A stretch of 64,000 nt of DNA from Erpobdella octoculata. Taxonomy: Eukaryota; Annelida; Clitellata; Hirudinida; Erpobdellidae. The position numbers and the translations under genes are program-made. Location: the NCBI GenBank assembly GCA_963978895.1, contig OZ022238.1, forward strand, positions 20,251,147-20,315,146, in the 5' to 3' direction. Positions 20,786 to 31,862 of this stretch are shown here, in pieces (position 1 is the stretch's first letter; the number at the start of each line of letters is the position of its first letter). A model generated the notes under the pieces. That model did no database searches, had not been told where the DNA came from, and saw only the letters and a list, made by a program, of their open reading frames with translations.

Positions 20786-23445
20786 ATGAAAATGTTACCC
20801 CTGTCGTCCATCCAGCACGACGTGTGCCCTTAGCTGTGCAAGACAGGCTGAAGAATCATCTTGATTTGATGGTGAAAACAGGCATAATTACAGAAGTTAC
20901 AAAGCCGACAAGGTGGGTCAATTCGTTGTTGATTGTTGAAAAGAAAAATGGATCTTTGCGTCTCTGCCTCGATCCAAGAGATCTAAACAAAGCCATTTTA
21001 AGAGAACATTTTAGCATTCCAACACTTGATGACATTATCCACACTTTTCATGGCAAGACAATCTTCACGGTGATAGACATGAGCCAAGGGTTCTATCAAG
21101 TTCCTTTAGATGAAACTAGCTCATTTTTGTGTAGCTTCAATACACCATTTGGAAGATACCGAATGTTGAGGATGCCATTTGGCATATCAAGTGCCCCAGA
21201 GGTGTTTCAACGAATCAACACGTCAATATTTGGTGACATAAGAGGAGTGAATATCATATTTGATGACATGATAGTGGCTTCTGAAAATTTTGAAGAACAT
21301 GATGAGATCCTAAGCAAAGTGTTTGAAAGAGCTTTAAAAAATGGTGTTCGATTTAATATCAACAAGATACAATATCGGGTTAAATCTGTTTGTTACATGG
21401 GACATATCATTTCACACGAAGGCGTTAAAGCTGATCCAGAGAAAATTGAGGCGATCACAAACATGCCACCACCCAAGTCATTGCCTGACTTACGTCGTCT
21501 AATGGGCATGCTTGCGTATATCATAAAGTTTGTTCCCAAAATGGCTGACGTCACTGAACCACTCAGATCTTTGTTAAAAAAAAATTCCATTTTTCAGTGG
21601 TCATCCAATCACACAGTAGCATTGGACAAGATTAAAAACGTTGTGTCCAACCTGCCATTGTTAAAATGTTTCAATCCAAAGGATGACATTGTGATTCAAG
21701 CTGATGCTTCAAGTTTTGGATTAGGGGCTTGTCTGATGCAGTCTCAAGGGCCAGTTGCTTACAGTAGCCGTTCCTTAACAGATTGTGAAAAAAACTATGC
21801 ACAGATAGAAAAAGAACTCCTTGCCATCGTGTTTGCTTGTAACAAATTCGACCATTACATATACGGACAAAGTGTTGCAGTTCATACAGATCATCGCCCG
21901 TTAGAGTCTATTTTTAAGAAATCTATCCACGATACATCACCGCGTTTGCAGAGGCTGTTAATGAAATTACTGCGGTATAATTTAAATGTTAAATATGTTC
22001 CAGGTAAAGATCTCTACATACCCGATACCTTGTCTAGAGCCCCACACACAGACAGAACTGATGATCCCGATTTAGAAACTGACATGGCAATAGCAGTTCA
22101 CACACTAGTCAGCACTCTTAGTGTATCTCCAGAGATTCTTTGCAACTTTAGTCGAGGAACATTGTCAGATTCTCAGCTATCTTCAGTAATCAATTACATC
22201 CGCAATGGATGGCCTCACCTAAAAAGCAAGGTCTTATCAGAGGCTCAACCATATTGGGATTGCCGACAAGACCTAACTATTGCTGACGGAATTATACTGA
22301 TGAATGACAGAGTGATCCCACCTCAGAAAGAGCGCCCTAAGGTTTTGGAACAATTACACGCAGCCCACCAGGGGATAGACAAAATGAAACAGTTAGCACG
22401 CACTTGTGTTTACTGGCCTGGACTTGATCGCGATATTGAAACTCATGTTCTATCCTGCTCCCCATGTCTTAACAATCGAAGTCTTCCTAGAGGCGAAGTT
22501 CTTTCACCTCACAATATTCCAGAAGGACCATGGGAGAAAGTTGGAGCAGATATATTCACTTTGAATTCCCGTGATTTCTTGCTTGTAGTCGACTATTTCA
22601 GTAAATATCCAGAAGTTGTTCAGCTACAGAACAAAACATCCACAGAAATTATTAGTAAGCTCAAGTCATTATTTTCAAGACATGGCATCCCAATGACAGT
22701 TGTTTCAGATAACATGCCATTCAACTCAGAAAGCTGTAGAAAATTTGCTTTAGATTGGGGTTTTCGTTGGCAGTTCACAAGCCCCGGAAATTCACGGTCA
22801 AATGGCATGGTCGAAAGACATATTCAAACCATAAAGAATGTGCTCAAGAAAGCTGAAGAATCAAAGACGGACCAGCAACGGGCTTTATTAAGTTTACGAA
22901 ACACTCCAATTTCAGGTATGCATGTTTCGCCATCTCAACTCTTGTTCAGCAGACGTTTGAGAGATGCTCTTCCAATTGTGACCAGAAAGCTGAAACCTGA
23001 AGTCATTAGAGATGCTAAGGAGCGTTTAACTCAATGCCAACAGAAAACCAAGGTTTTTCACGATGCTCGTCATTCCACACAACATCAGCTTCTTGTTCCA
23101 GATACACCAGTCAGATTCCGCATCAATAATAGTTGGAGACAAGGAAAAATCAAATCGGTCAATAATCCTAGAAGATACACAATAGTCACAGCTGATGGGC
23201 ATGAATTTATCAGAAACAGAAGGTTTATTTTTCCAACTAAAGAGTATTTTTCAGGTAATTTACATTTGGCACAAATTCCAACACAATGCACCAGTGAAGA
23301 CAAGCAGATGACTCCAGACGTTGAAGGCTCTACAGTTCCACCAGCTCCTGCCATTTCTGTTCCTGAGCCACCTGTTCCAGGATGTTCCAGGGAAACCAGA
23401 TATGGAGGTCAAATTAGACCTCCCAAGCGCTATGGGTTTGACTAG
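20668..23445 (+). CDS. Pol polyprotein: reverse transcriptase, RNase H, integrase
   Basis: Open for 925 codons without a stop. It overlaps the Gag-protease frame by ~118 nt in the -1 frame, so expression probably uses ribosomal frameshifting; no textbook slippery heptamer is evident. The conserved Gypsy linker EVFEGLGKVPFEY occurs at about 20734-20772. Reverse transcriptase has PTRWVNSLLIVEKKNG, VIDMSQGFYQVPL, FGISSAPEVFQ and the active-site IFDDMIV (Tyr of YxDD replaced by Ile). RNase H has QADASSFGLG, EKELLAIVFA and HTDHRPLE. Integrase has the HAAHQGI...CSPC zinc site, then catalytic D, D, E in GADIF, SDNMPF and MVERHIQ. A Pro-rich tail precedes the stop, 13 bp before the 3' LTR. Confidence 0.92.
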   Translation, partial: GNGCQTGFSPNFSETQIYNKYSEVFEGLGKVPFEYSIKLNENVTPVVHPARRVPLAVQDRLKNHLDLMVKTGIITEVTKPTRWVNSLLIVEKKNGSLRLCLDPRDLNKAILREHFSIPTLDDIIHTFHGKTIFTVIDMSQGFYQVPLDETSSFLCSFNTPFGRYRMLRMPFGISSAPEVFQRINTSIFGDIRGVNIIFDDMIVASENFEEHDEILSKVFERALKNGVRFNINKIQYRVKSVCYMGHIISHEGVKADPEKIEAITNMPPPKSLPDLRRLMGMLAYIIKFVPKMADVTEPLRSLLKKNSIFQWSSNHTVALDKIKNVVSNLPLLKCFNPKDDIVIQADASSFGLGACLMQSQGPVAYSSRSLTDCEKNYAQIEKELLAIVFACNKFDHYIYGQSVAVHTDHRPLESIFKKSIHDTSPRLQRLLMKLLRYNLNVKYVPGKDLYIPDTLSRAPHTDRTDDPDLETDMAIAVHTLVSTLSVSPEILCNFSRGTLSDSQLSSVINYIRNGWPHLKSKVLSEAQPYWDCRQDLTIADGIILMNDRVIPPQKERPKVLEQLHAAHQGIDKMKQLARTCVYWPGLDRDIETHVLSCSPCLNNRSLPRGEVLSPHNIPEGPWEKVGADIFTLNSRDFLLVVDYFSKYPEVVQLQNKTSTEIISKLKSLFSRHGIPMTVVSDNMPFNSESCRKFALDWGFRWQFTSPGNSRSNGMVERHIQTIKNVLKKAEESKTDQQRALLSLRNTPISGMHVSPSQLLFSRRLRDALPIVTRKLKPEVIRDAKERLTQCQQKTKVFHDARHSTQHQLLVPDTPVRFRINNSWRQGKIKSVNNPRRYTIVTADGHEFIRNRRFIFPTKEYFSGNLHLAQIPTQCTSEDKQMTPDVEGSTVPPAPAISVPEPPVPGCSRETRYGGQIRPPKRYGFD

Positions 23446-23448
23446 CTT

Positions 23449-23458
23449 GGGAGGGAGG
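23449..23458 (+). promoter_or_regulatory. Polypurine tract
   Basis: GGGAGGGAGG directly precedes the 3' LTR, where plus-strand DNA synthesis is primed. Confidence 0.85.
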
Positions 23459-23714
23459 TGTAATATTGTTACATATTATATTGTTAAATATTATATATTA
23501 ATATTTATATTAATTAGATTTGTCTATGTTTATTATTGTCAGCGTATTTCTTATCTTTGGTTGTACAGCTGATTAGCATGGCTGTGGTAATCAAGATCAT
23601 TCAACACACAGTCTGGTCTCGTGTCAAGTACTCATTCCTGTTTTGATTATTTTAGTATTGTTAGTATATCGTTGTCAGCGGACTTTGTTTGTCTAATAAA
23701 CTCGAAACACGACA
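23459..23714 (+). repeat. 3' LTR
   Basis: 256 bp, two substitutions from the 5' LTR. Followed by the duplicated GTCCG. Confidence 0.93.
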
Positions 23715-23719
23715 GTCCG

Positions 23720-25125
23720 GGTACATCCCATGTTTTTAAGAAAAGTAAGACACGAAATAAGCGATGTGTTAGCAGAAATAATGAACAGGTCCTTGAAAAC
23801 TGGAGAAATTCCTCGTGATTGTAAAGATGCAATCATTGTACCACTCTTTAAAAAAGGTAGCAGATCTGAAGCAAGTAACTATCGTCCAGTAAGTCTCACG
23901 TGCATTATTTGCAAAGTCATGGAAAAAATCATTCAGCTCGAATTAATAAATCACATTAGATACCACAGCATTTTGATAAACAGCCAACATGAATTCGTAC
24001 AAAGGCGATCTTGTCTAACAAATTTGCTGGATTGTTTTGAAAATTTTTATACCCACTTAGACAAAGGATCCCCTGTAGACATAGTCTATCTGCATTTTGC
24101 CAAAGCCTTCGACAAAGTACCACATACACGGTTGTTGATAAAAATAGAAGCTGCTGGAATATGAGGTAATATTCGAAGATGGATCAAAGAATGGTTAGCA
24201 GACAGAAAGCAAAAAGTGGGAATTAAAGGGAAATACTCGGAGTGGAAAAGCATAAAAAGTGGTGTACCGCAAGGATCCGTTTTGGGACCTTTACTATTTG
24301 TTTTGTTCATTAACGACCTTGATATAGGGACTTGTTCAGAGGTCTCGAAATTTGCTGATGATACAAAGTTATCCATGAAAGTAGAGTGTGAGCTGAATGC
24401 CGACATTTTAAGAAACGATCTTGCAAAATATACCAATGGTCCCTAGACTGGCAAATGATGTTCAACGTAGATAAATGCTCAGTGATGCACATGGGTAATA
24501 GTAATCAAGAGTTTCAGTATGAGATGGGAGGAATATTGTTGAAGACATCTGAAGAGGAAAGAGATCTGGGAGTTATAGTACACAATAGCGGCAAACCATC
24601 AAGACAGTGTGCGGAAGCAGCAAAACGAGCTAATAAGATTTTAGGATTGATCAAAAGAACAATAAGTCGAAACCAGGAAATAATTATCAGGCTATACAAA
24701 TGTTTGGTTAGACCACGTCTAGAATATTGTGTACAGGCTTGGAGCCCTGTTTTAAAAAAGGACATCGTAGTGTTGGAGAAGGTACAAAGGAGGGCTACAA
24801 CGTTGATTAAGCATTTAAACCAGTTATCTTACGAAAAAAGATTAAAACAATGTGGCTTAACAACTCTAGAGAAAAGGAGAAGTAGGGGTGATTTGATCGA
24901 AGCCTACAAGATAATAACAGGAAAAGAGGATTTAACATCAGCAATGTTTTTTGAACAACCACCGATTCAAAGCACTAGGGGATATAGATTCAAGCTTTAT
25001 AAAAAACAAGAAAAGACTATAAAAAAGGCTTTTTTAGTTCTAGAGTGGTAAATATATGGAATGACTTGGACGATGACACTGTAGCATCTGAGACTACCAC
25101 AACTTTTAAAGTAGCGCTATCCAGG
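23720..25125 (+). pseudogene. LINE ORF2 reverse transcriptase (disrupted)
   Basis: Motifs in order: LKTGEIPRDCKDAIIVPLFK, SNYRPVSLT, then the catalytic A-motif region as VYLHFAKAFDKVPH, in which the usual first Asp is His; a stop at 24162; SGVPQGSVLGPLLFVLFIND; FADDTKLS (FADD active site); a stop near 24444; then the thumb and C-terminal region RDLGVIVHNSGKPSRQCAEA, LYKCLVRPRLEYCVQAW and TLEKRRSRGDLIEAYKI, a stop at 25049 and the last 20 or so residues in another frame. Loss of the catalytic Asp and several stops make the copy inactive. Confidence 0.85.
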
Positions 25126-25207
25126 CATGGATACTGATTTTTATACAAATTATTTATTTTTTATTAGTTTATTTATCTATTATTATCATTTTCATTTATT
25201 TTATTTT

Positions 25208-25856
<649 letters not shown>

Positions 25857-25954
25857 TCAATTCGAAGTGGTTGTCTATAGGCGTAAAGTTTTCTAAACCA
25901 CTATAATAAACGTTATCTTATCTTATCTTATTAAATCGAATTTTTAGTTAATCC

Positions 25955-26258
25955 AAGAAGATAATCACAAAGAGTTGAATAAAGTTCAGAACAAGAAGAT
26001 AATCACAAAGAGATGAATAAAGTTCAGAACAAGAAGATAATCACAAAGAGATGAATAAAGTTCAGAACAAGAAGATAATCACAAAGAGATGAGTAAAGTT
26101 CAGAGCAAGAAGATAATCACAAAGAAATGAATAAAGTTCAGAACAAGAAGATAATCACAAAGAGATGAATAAAGTTCAGAGCAAGAAGATAATCACAAAG
26201 AGATGAATAAAGTTCAGAACAAGAAGATAATCACCAAGAGATGAATAAAGTTCAGAAC
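25955..26258. repeat. 38-bp minisatellite, 8 copies
   Basis: Unit begins AAGAAGATAATCACAAAGAG and ends AAAGTTCAGAAC; starts at 25955, 25993, 26031, 26069, 26107, 26145, 26183 and 26221. Its right end merges into the C-terminal part of the hAT reading frame, of which the first unit seems to be a piece. Confidence 0.93.
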
Positions 26259-28195
26259 ATGTATCCAGAGTAATAGTTGCACTTTGCAATGATTTGAAAA
26301 CGGCATTCATTCGTTGTAAAATTTGATCCCACATTATTAATTGTAAGGCAAATTTAATAGTTTCCATTTTTGATCGTAAATTGCCAGCCTCAGCTCTTGC
26401 TTTCGTTTGAAAACTTTCACTCTCATTGATTGTGAGTAATGCTTCCATCAATTTGTCGTAGTTCTGCTAAATGGATTTGACCGAGTCAGCATGAGCGCTC
26501 CATCGAGTATTCGATAGTGATTTCAATGAACTACTTGCCAATTGTCCCAAAATACTCCATCGCTTTGTAGAAACAGAGAAAAAATTGTAGAGTTATTGAA
26601 CAATACCGAAAAAATTAATTCCTTTGATGCAACAGTCCACAGCAGCTTCTCCCACTAAGTTAAGAGAATAACCTGAACATGGCAAGAATTTTGCCAGGTT
26701 ATTCAGTTCCAAAATTTTAGTTTTCATGCCTATATATTTTCCAGTCATATTGCTCGCGTTATCATAAGACTGGCTTTTGCAGTTGCTGATTTCCAAGTTC
26801 AATCTTTCGTATAAAAAGCCCACGGTTACATTTGCTAAATTTTTCCCTGTGTGATTATCGATGTGGATGTAGTTGACAAATCTTTCGATTGGCTCATTAG
26901 AAGTTTGATCAATGTACCTCAAGATCACACATAGTTGATCTTTGTGGCTCACATCAGGTGTCGAGTCTACTGATAATCCATAATACTTCGATTTTAGAAC
27001 ATCATCGCTGATTGATTGCAAAACTTTTTTTGCCATCAATACGATCAACTCCTCACATGTAGTCTTTGAGAGGTAGTTTGTTTTTCCAGAACAGCTGTCA
27101 CCAAAATTTTTTATGTGTTCGGCCAAAAACGGATCAAACTGTGCAATCAACTCGAGAAGACCAATAAAATTCCCGTTGCTCTCAGTCCCAAATGCTAAAG
27201 AAGCTTTTCTATGGTCCGATGAGTTCTCATGGTCTTGAATTGATGCCACAGAATTTTTCCAATCCTTAAAGCAAATTTTGAGGCTTCAAAAAGTTTGCAG
27301 ACAAAACAAAATGCACAACCTAACGCTGGTGAATATATGAGCCATTCTCTATTAAACGTTTCACCGTTTACTTTTTTCTCCATAAACAAGCTTTTTGGTC
27401 ATTATCGATCGCGATCTTGATACCTCATTATAGAGGATTTAATGTCATTATCTGCATTTTTACATGTTGACGGATCGCTCTCTATCCAAAATTGTATATC
27501 CTCAGCTGAAAGGTTATCCTAAAGTCCTGGATCACTTTTTATAGTCAATGGCAAATCTTTTTGAATATCCGTCTCTTCATCTAGTTCTGATTGTTCGTTT
27601 AAAATTTGAGTCACTTCGATTGAGTCCTCTAAAACACCCGATAAATTAGCTTCTTCACTTATGACAAAGTTTGTAAAATTAGCTGAAGTTGATGAATTAG
27701 CATGAGATTCTGTTTTCAACAGAAAACTATCGAGATTTCGAAGTTTCTTAATGTATTTTTCTATTTCTGCTTTTTTCTTTCTTTTTGCAGCTCCACTTTC
27801 ATAAGTTCTTAAGGAGCTTCTTCCCATTTCTGTTTGAAATTTAAAAAAAAATTCGGAAAAAGAACTAATTTAATTGCTGCCGTTGACGAGCCCTGATATC
27901 AGTGATAGACAACTACATAAAAGAAAAGGTTTAAACAGAAAGTGACAGAAATGGAAGTGATTAAAAAAATACCGAAAGGATTTTTTTATTTTGCACTATT
28001 TGTACTTTCTAAAGAGAATTTAACTTAATATTTTTTTTATTTTAAGATGAAATTTTTATCAATACAAATATTAAAATCACTATGAAATAATTTTATTGCA
28101 AATGGATTGATATTAAAGATTTTGTCATACTATTCAAAATGTTTTTGGGAACCCTAGGCCATGGCCTAGTCGGCCTGCCTGTAAATCCGGCCCTG
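26176..28195 (-). mobile_element. Decayed hAT element, ZMYM1-like transposase
   Basis: The 5' terminus is at 28195. On the minus strand it reads CAGGGCCGGATTTACAGGC and then a GGCCATGGCCTAGGG block, typical of the ends of hAT elements that encode ZMYM1-like proteins. The transposase is spread over 27827-26200 in broken frames. The other terminus is lost or hidden in the 38-bp repeat. Confidence 0.72.
26200..27827 (-). pseudogene. hAT transposase, ZMYM1/TTF-domain type (disrupted)
   Basis: Pieces in order on the minus strand: 27827-27519, a basic then acidic N-terminus starting MGRSSLRTYESGAAKRKKK; a stop, then a TTF-like zinc region with WLIYSPALGCAFCFVCKLFE (27389-27195); a frame change into 27249-26593, the central region with YYGLSVDSTPDVSHKDQLCV and CSGYSLNLVGEAAVDCC (catalytic-core region of DUF4371-type proteins); a stop; then 26451-26260 with further helical sequence. 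In ZMYM1-like proteins these parts are one continuous chain, so this copy has at least three breaks and lacks the C-terminal dimerisation domain. Confidence 0.75.
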
Positions 28196-28489
28196 CGAAC
28201 ACAGTCTTGGAACGGATTATGTTCGTTAACCGATCACCCATAAAAAATAATGTGTGTGTGAGAACATTCGCTTATCACATCCAAGCCGCAGGAGCAACAT
28301 TTGGCATGCAGGTAGACTTCATTGATAAGAAAATTTTGAAAAATAAAAAACAAATCTGTTACTTATCTTACACCAGAAGAGCATTCCTCTCGCCTTGAAA
28401 ATCAAAGAGTCCGATTTGTAGCCAATTGCCACAATACATTTAATCTAAAAACTCAAATGCTTACAACATTTCACCCATCAAAAAATAAT
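28196..28489. other. Non-coding spacer
   Basis: Contains a 63-aa ORF (28207-28398) without recognisable features. Confidence 0.4.
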
Positions 28490-28848
28490 TTTTTTTAAAA
28501 AACAACGTTTTTACCGCGCCCTAAAAAAATAATATTTCTGTAAGCCTGGCAGAATTTCTGAATAACTTGGTTACATTATAGTAACATAATTTAAAACAGT
28601 TTATAATTCATATACAATGAAAAACGTTGGGCGCTTATACAACATCAAAACTTTTGTAAAACAAACATTTATAAAAAAAAAATAATGCGCCCAAAGTTTT
28701 TCGTTGTATATGAATTAGGAACTGTTTAAAAGTATGTTACTATAATGTAACCAAGTTATTCATAAATTCTGCCAGGCTTACAGAAATATTATTTTATACC
28801 AACTTTTTAGAGCGCGAGAAAAACGGTGTTTTTTAACCAATGTATTTT
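28490..28848. mobile_element. Fold-back (long inverted repeat) MITE
   Basis: The left arm (about 28492-28640) and right arm (about 28685-28845) are reverse complements over ~150 bp with scattered mismatches. Shared blocks include AATATTTCTGTAAGCCTGGC, TTGGTTACATTATAGTAACA and ATTCATATACAA. Both ends have TTAA next to AAAAC, so a TTAA target is possible. No coding capacity. Confidence 0.75.
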
Positions 28849-28869
28849 CATGATGTAAAACTTTTATAT

Positions 28870-29040
28870 AGACGACAGTCTGTGTGTGTTTGTGTATATA
28901 CTTTATTTTAGGCATTGCTTCACATAGGCGTACGGGAGCTAATCGAAGTAAGGGGCTGGAAATAATTATTGCCCGAATTTATTTATTTATTTATATATCA
29001 TTTATTAATCGCTTAAAACAAAACAAATTTTGATCGAAAG
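28870..29040 (-). mobile_element. LINE 3' UTR remainder (left of second LTR element)
   Basis: On the minus strand, the LINE sequence at 31863-31880 (ACGCGATCGCTTTC) continues here after the GAAAG duplication (29036-29040) as GATCAAAATTTGTTTTG. It ends near 28880 with an AATAAA-containing segment. It is the 3' end of the minus-strand LINE whose coding part is at 31.9-32.8 kb. Confidence 0.6.
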
Positions 29041-29252
29041 TGTTATATCTTTATTATTCTAATTAAATGGTAATAATTATAATCTACCTAAGTGGTTGCT
29101 AACACTTACTAGATCTTTTCTGGTTATAATCATGTCAATATAAATTTGTTTGTTCATGATATGATTAAGAAGGAAATAGAATAAAAATTCATATATATAT
29201 ATATATATATACGTTAATATATATATATTTATACAAACATATATATATAACA
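29041..29252 (-). repeat. 3' LTR of second element
   Basis: 212 bp with a short AT run. Its match to 31525-31680 is nearly base for base over the first ~150 bp (differences near 29170 and 29187). Confidence 0.9.
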
Positions 29253-29265
29253 CCTCCCCCTCTTT
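29253..29265 (-). promoter_or_regulatory. Polypurine tract
   Basis: AAAGAGGGGGAGG on the minus strand directly precedes the 3' LTR. Confidence 0.8.
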
Positions 29266-29329
29266 ATAGAAAATCATATGATTTCCTACTGGGGTCCAGT
29301 ACTACCCGTTTTGTAGGGTTGCAATAACG

Positions 29330-30418
29330 TTAAGGTCTTGCCTCCGGTTCTATTCCTGTTGGAATGTGTGTCAATTCCTCCGGATTGGCTTCATTATCTA
29401 TATGGCTCGGAACATTGTCTCCTTGTCTATTCTCTCCATCCTCATTCTCCGTAACCCGAGGGGTTGCGTTTATGTCTGGTTCCAACATCTCTTCCTCTCC
29501 TGGGAACGCAATTCTTACCGGGGCTTTCTCTCCATCACTTTTATCTTGAAGGGGCACTGGCATGTCGAATGTCTCAAACATTTCTTTAAGTGCCCAATCT
29601 AAATTCCTTGGTCTTAATTGATTTGTATGCCTTTTTGTAATCCTTCTGTCAATCTCGACTTCGTAAACCGTTTTTCCAATTCTTTTTAAAATCTTCCCTG
29701 GTATCCATCTGGGATGGTTTTGATTTTTATTATCTCTAGCGTACACCGCATCTTGTTCTTTAAAAACTCTCGGTCTTGCCCCATTTCTTTCGTCAAACTG
29801 TCTCTTCATGCAAGACTTTGTTCCTGAATGCTTTTCGTCTTTTTTAGTACTTAGTTGTAAGTCTGATAGTGGTGTTCTAATTTGTCTCCCCAAAAAATTT
29901 TCTGCGGGAGATTTTTGATGTGGACTAGATGGGCATGGTTTAGATCTATAACACAACAAAAACTTTTGCACCAATTCCTCGGTAATTCCTTCACTTTTTA
30001 GCTTTTGTATGGTTCTTTTGAAAGTATCAACAAATGTTTCTGCTTGACCATTACTTTGTGGATGAAAAGGAGGTATTCGGATATGACTGATAAATTTTGA
30101 CTGACAAAATCTTTCAAATTCCATAAAAGTAAATTGTGTTCCGTTATCTGATACCAATGTCTTGGGAAATCCATACCGAGCAAACATTCTGTTCAGCTCG
30201 CGAATTGTCGTTGTTGAGGTAGCCGCACTCATTTGTATTATTTCTGGCCATTTTGAATATGCGCCCACAACAACCAGAAACATTGAATTCTCCATTGGTC
30301 CCGCAAAATCAATGTGAATTCTTTCCCAGGCCTGTGATGGTTCAGGCCATGGTGACAGCGTGTTTTTTATAGGCATTTTAGCTGCTTTTTGACATGCATC
30401 ACAGGTTTTCACCATACT
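29330..30418 (-). pseudogene. Integrase, main part
   Basis: About 361 aa. It starts within the zinc-binding domain (DRDIESMVKTCDACQ, supplying the CxxC) and continues with the catalytic core: D in HIDFAGP, D in LVSDNGTQF, E in NGQAETFVD. A C-terminal region (ARDNKNQNHPRWIPGKILKR, HTNQLRPR) is of the Gypsy integrase type, and an acidic tail follows. All three catalytic acidic residues are kept. The two His of the zinc site lie in the adjoining frame, so a one-base frameshift near 30440 separates them and the product is broken. Confidence 0.85.
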
Positions 30419-31512
30419 TTCAATATCTCTATCGACTCCATGCCATACACCGACTGTCTGGCCAGCATTTTCATTCTCGTAATTCCTGGATGACCCTGAT
30501 GTAGCATCCTCAATATACGCTGTTGCAGTTTTTTTGGAATTACTGCTCTTACACCCATAAATAGAATGCCATCATGTAAAGTCAAATCAGTTGCTTTACT
30601 TTGGAATGCATTCCAGTTTGATCCAGGTTTAACTTTTGGCCAAAATCCTTTTTTAATGATCTCACTTAACTCTCTGAGATCAGAGTTTTTTTCTGTCATA
30701 ATTTGAATATCTTTCTTACTAACAGGTAATTGTCTCATCGTATCCTCTTGTATCATTGTGATGTCTTCGTTTACACCTGCTATAATCAAATCCTCATTTC
30801 CTGTTGTTTCATCCGAGTCAGATTCGTCACTAAAATCTGATCCTGAATATTCGGTGCCGTCGTCTGGTATGGAGTTGTTATTGCCATTATTATAATCATC
30901 ATCGTCACTTTCATTTTCATCATTTTGCATTTCGTTTTCAACATTCCTCTCATCTTCTTTAGTTTTGTTTTTGACGTCCAAACCGACTGTATCACTGACA
31001 CCATCTTTGCATGGTTCATCTTGAGTATTCTTGTATGGTTCATCTTGAACATCTTTGCAAGGCTCATCTTGCACATCTTTGCGAGGCTCATCAACATGAC
31101 CATCCTTGCATGGTTCATCTTGTATATTCTTGCATGGTACATCTTGACCGTCTTTTTTGTTTCCGCAATTGTTTGTGTCACCATTGAGGAGTTCAAGAAA
31201 ATTCTTCCTTTCTTGCAGTGCTGCTCTGTGTGCTGCTCCGTTTTCCTCCGCCGTTTTATTCAGAGCCTTCAAGTTAACTTTGACGTATTTATTGTCCTGC
31301 ATCATTGAGATTAACTGAAGAAATTTTTTTTCAGTTTCTTCTTTTTCAATTCTCTTTTCAATTCTCTTTTCTTCTTTTTCTCGAGCCTCTTTTTCAAGTT
31401 TTTCTTGTTTTTCTCGAGCTTCCCTCTCAAGTTTCTCTTCTTTTTCTCGAGCCTCTTTTTCAATTAGAAACTTAAGCAATTGTGCTATGTTTGAATCTTG
31501 GTCCTTTGACAT
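30409..31512 (-). pseudogene. Gag-like N-terminus fused to start of integrase
   Basis: 367 aa from the ATG at 31512 (an upstream TTG is in the primer-site region). Residues ~15-65 are a charged coiled coil (EKEAREKEEKLEREAREKQE). Residues ~120-165 contain repeats of KDVQDEPCK type, and residues ~175-235 are very acidic. From ~255 the chain becomes Gypsy pol linker and integrase N-terminus (LRELSEIIKKGFWPKVKPGS; ILRMLHQGHPGITRMKML, with the two zinc-ligand His). The jump from Gag-like sequence to integrase without protease, reverse transcriptase or RNase H is an internal deletion kept in frame. It ends early at a frameshift near 30440. Confidence 0.8.
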
Positions 31513-31524
31513 CCTGGTTGCCAA

Positions 31525-31857
<333 letters not shown>

Positions 31858-31862
31858 GAAAG

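Larger units (their letters stand above)
19172..23714 (+). mobile_element. Ty3/Gypsy LTR retrotransposon, Mag-like, nearly intact
   Basis: 4543 bp with two 256-bp LTRs (TG...CA) that differ at only two positions (A/G at 19248 versus 23535, C/T near 19355 versus 23642). It is flanked by perfect 5-bp duplications GTCCG (19167-19171 and 23715-23719). Domain order is Gag, zinc knuckles, protease, reverse transcriptase, RNase H, integrase, which is Ty3/Gypsy order. There is no env. The primer-binding site starts at the base after the LTR and fits a serine tRNA, as known for the Mag lineage. High LTR identity and long open frames indicate a recent insertion. Confidence 0.93.

Noticed and set aside
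19172..23714. Endogenous retrovirus
   Set aside because: No env frame between Pol and the 3' LTR, and domain details fit Ty3/Gypsy Mag-type retrotransposons.
25955..26258. CRISPR-like array of 38-bp repeats
   Set aside because: Contiguous tandem copies without unique spacers.
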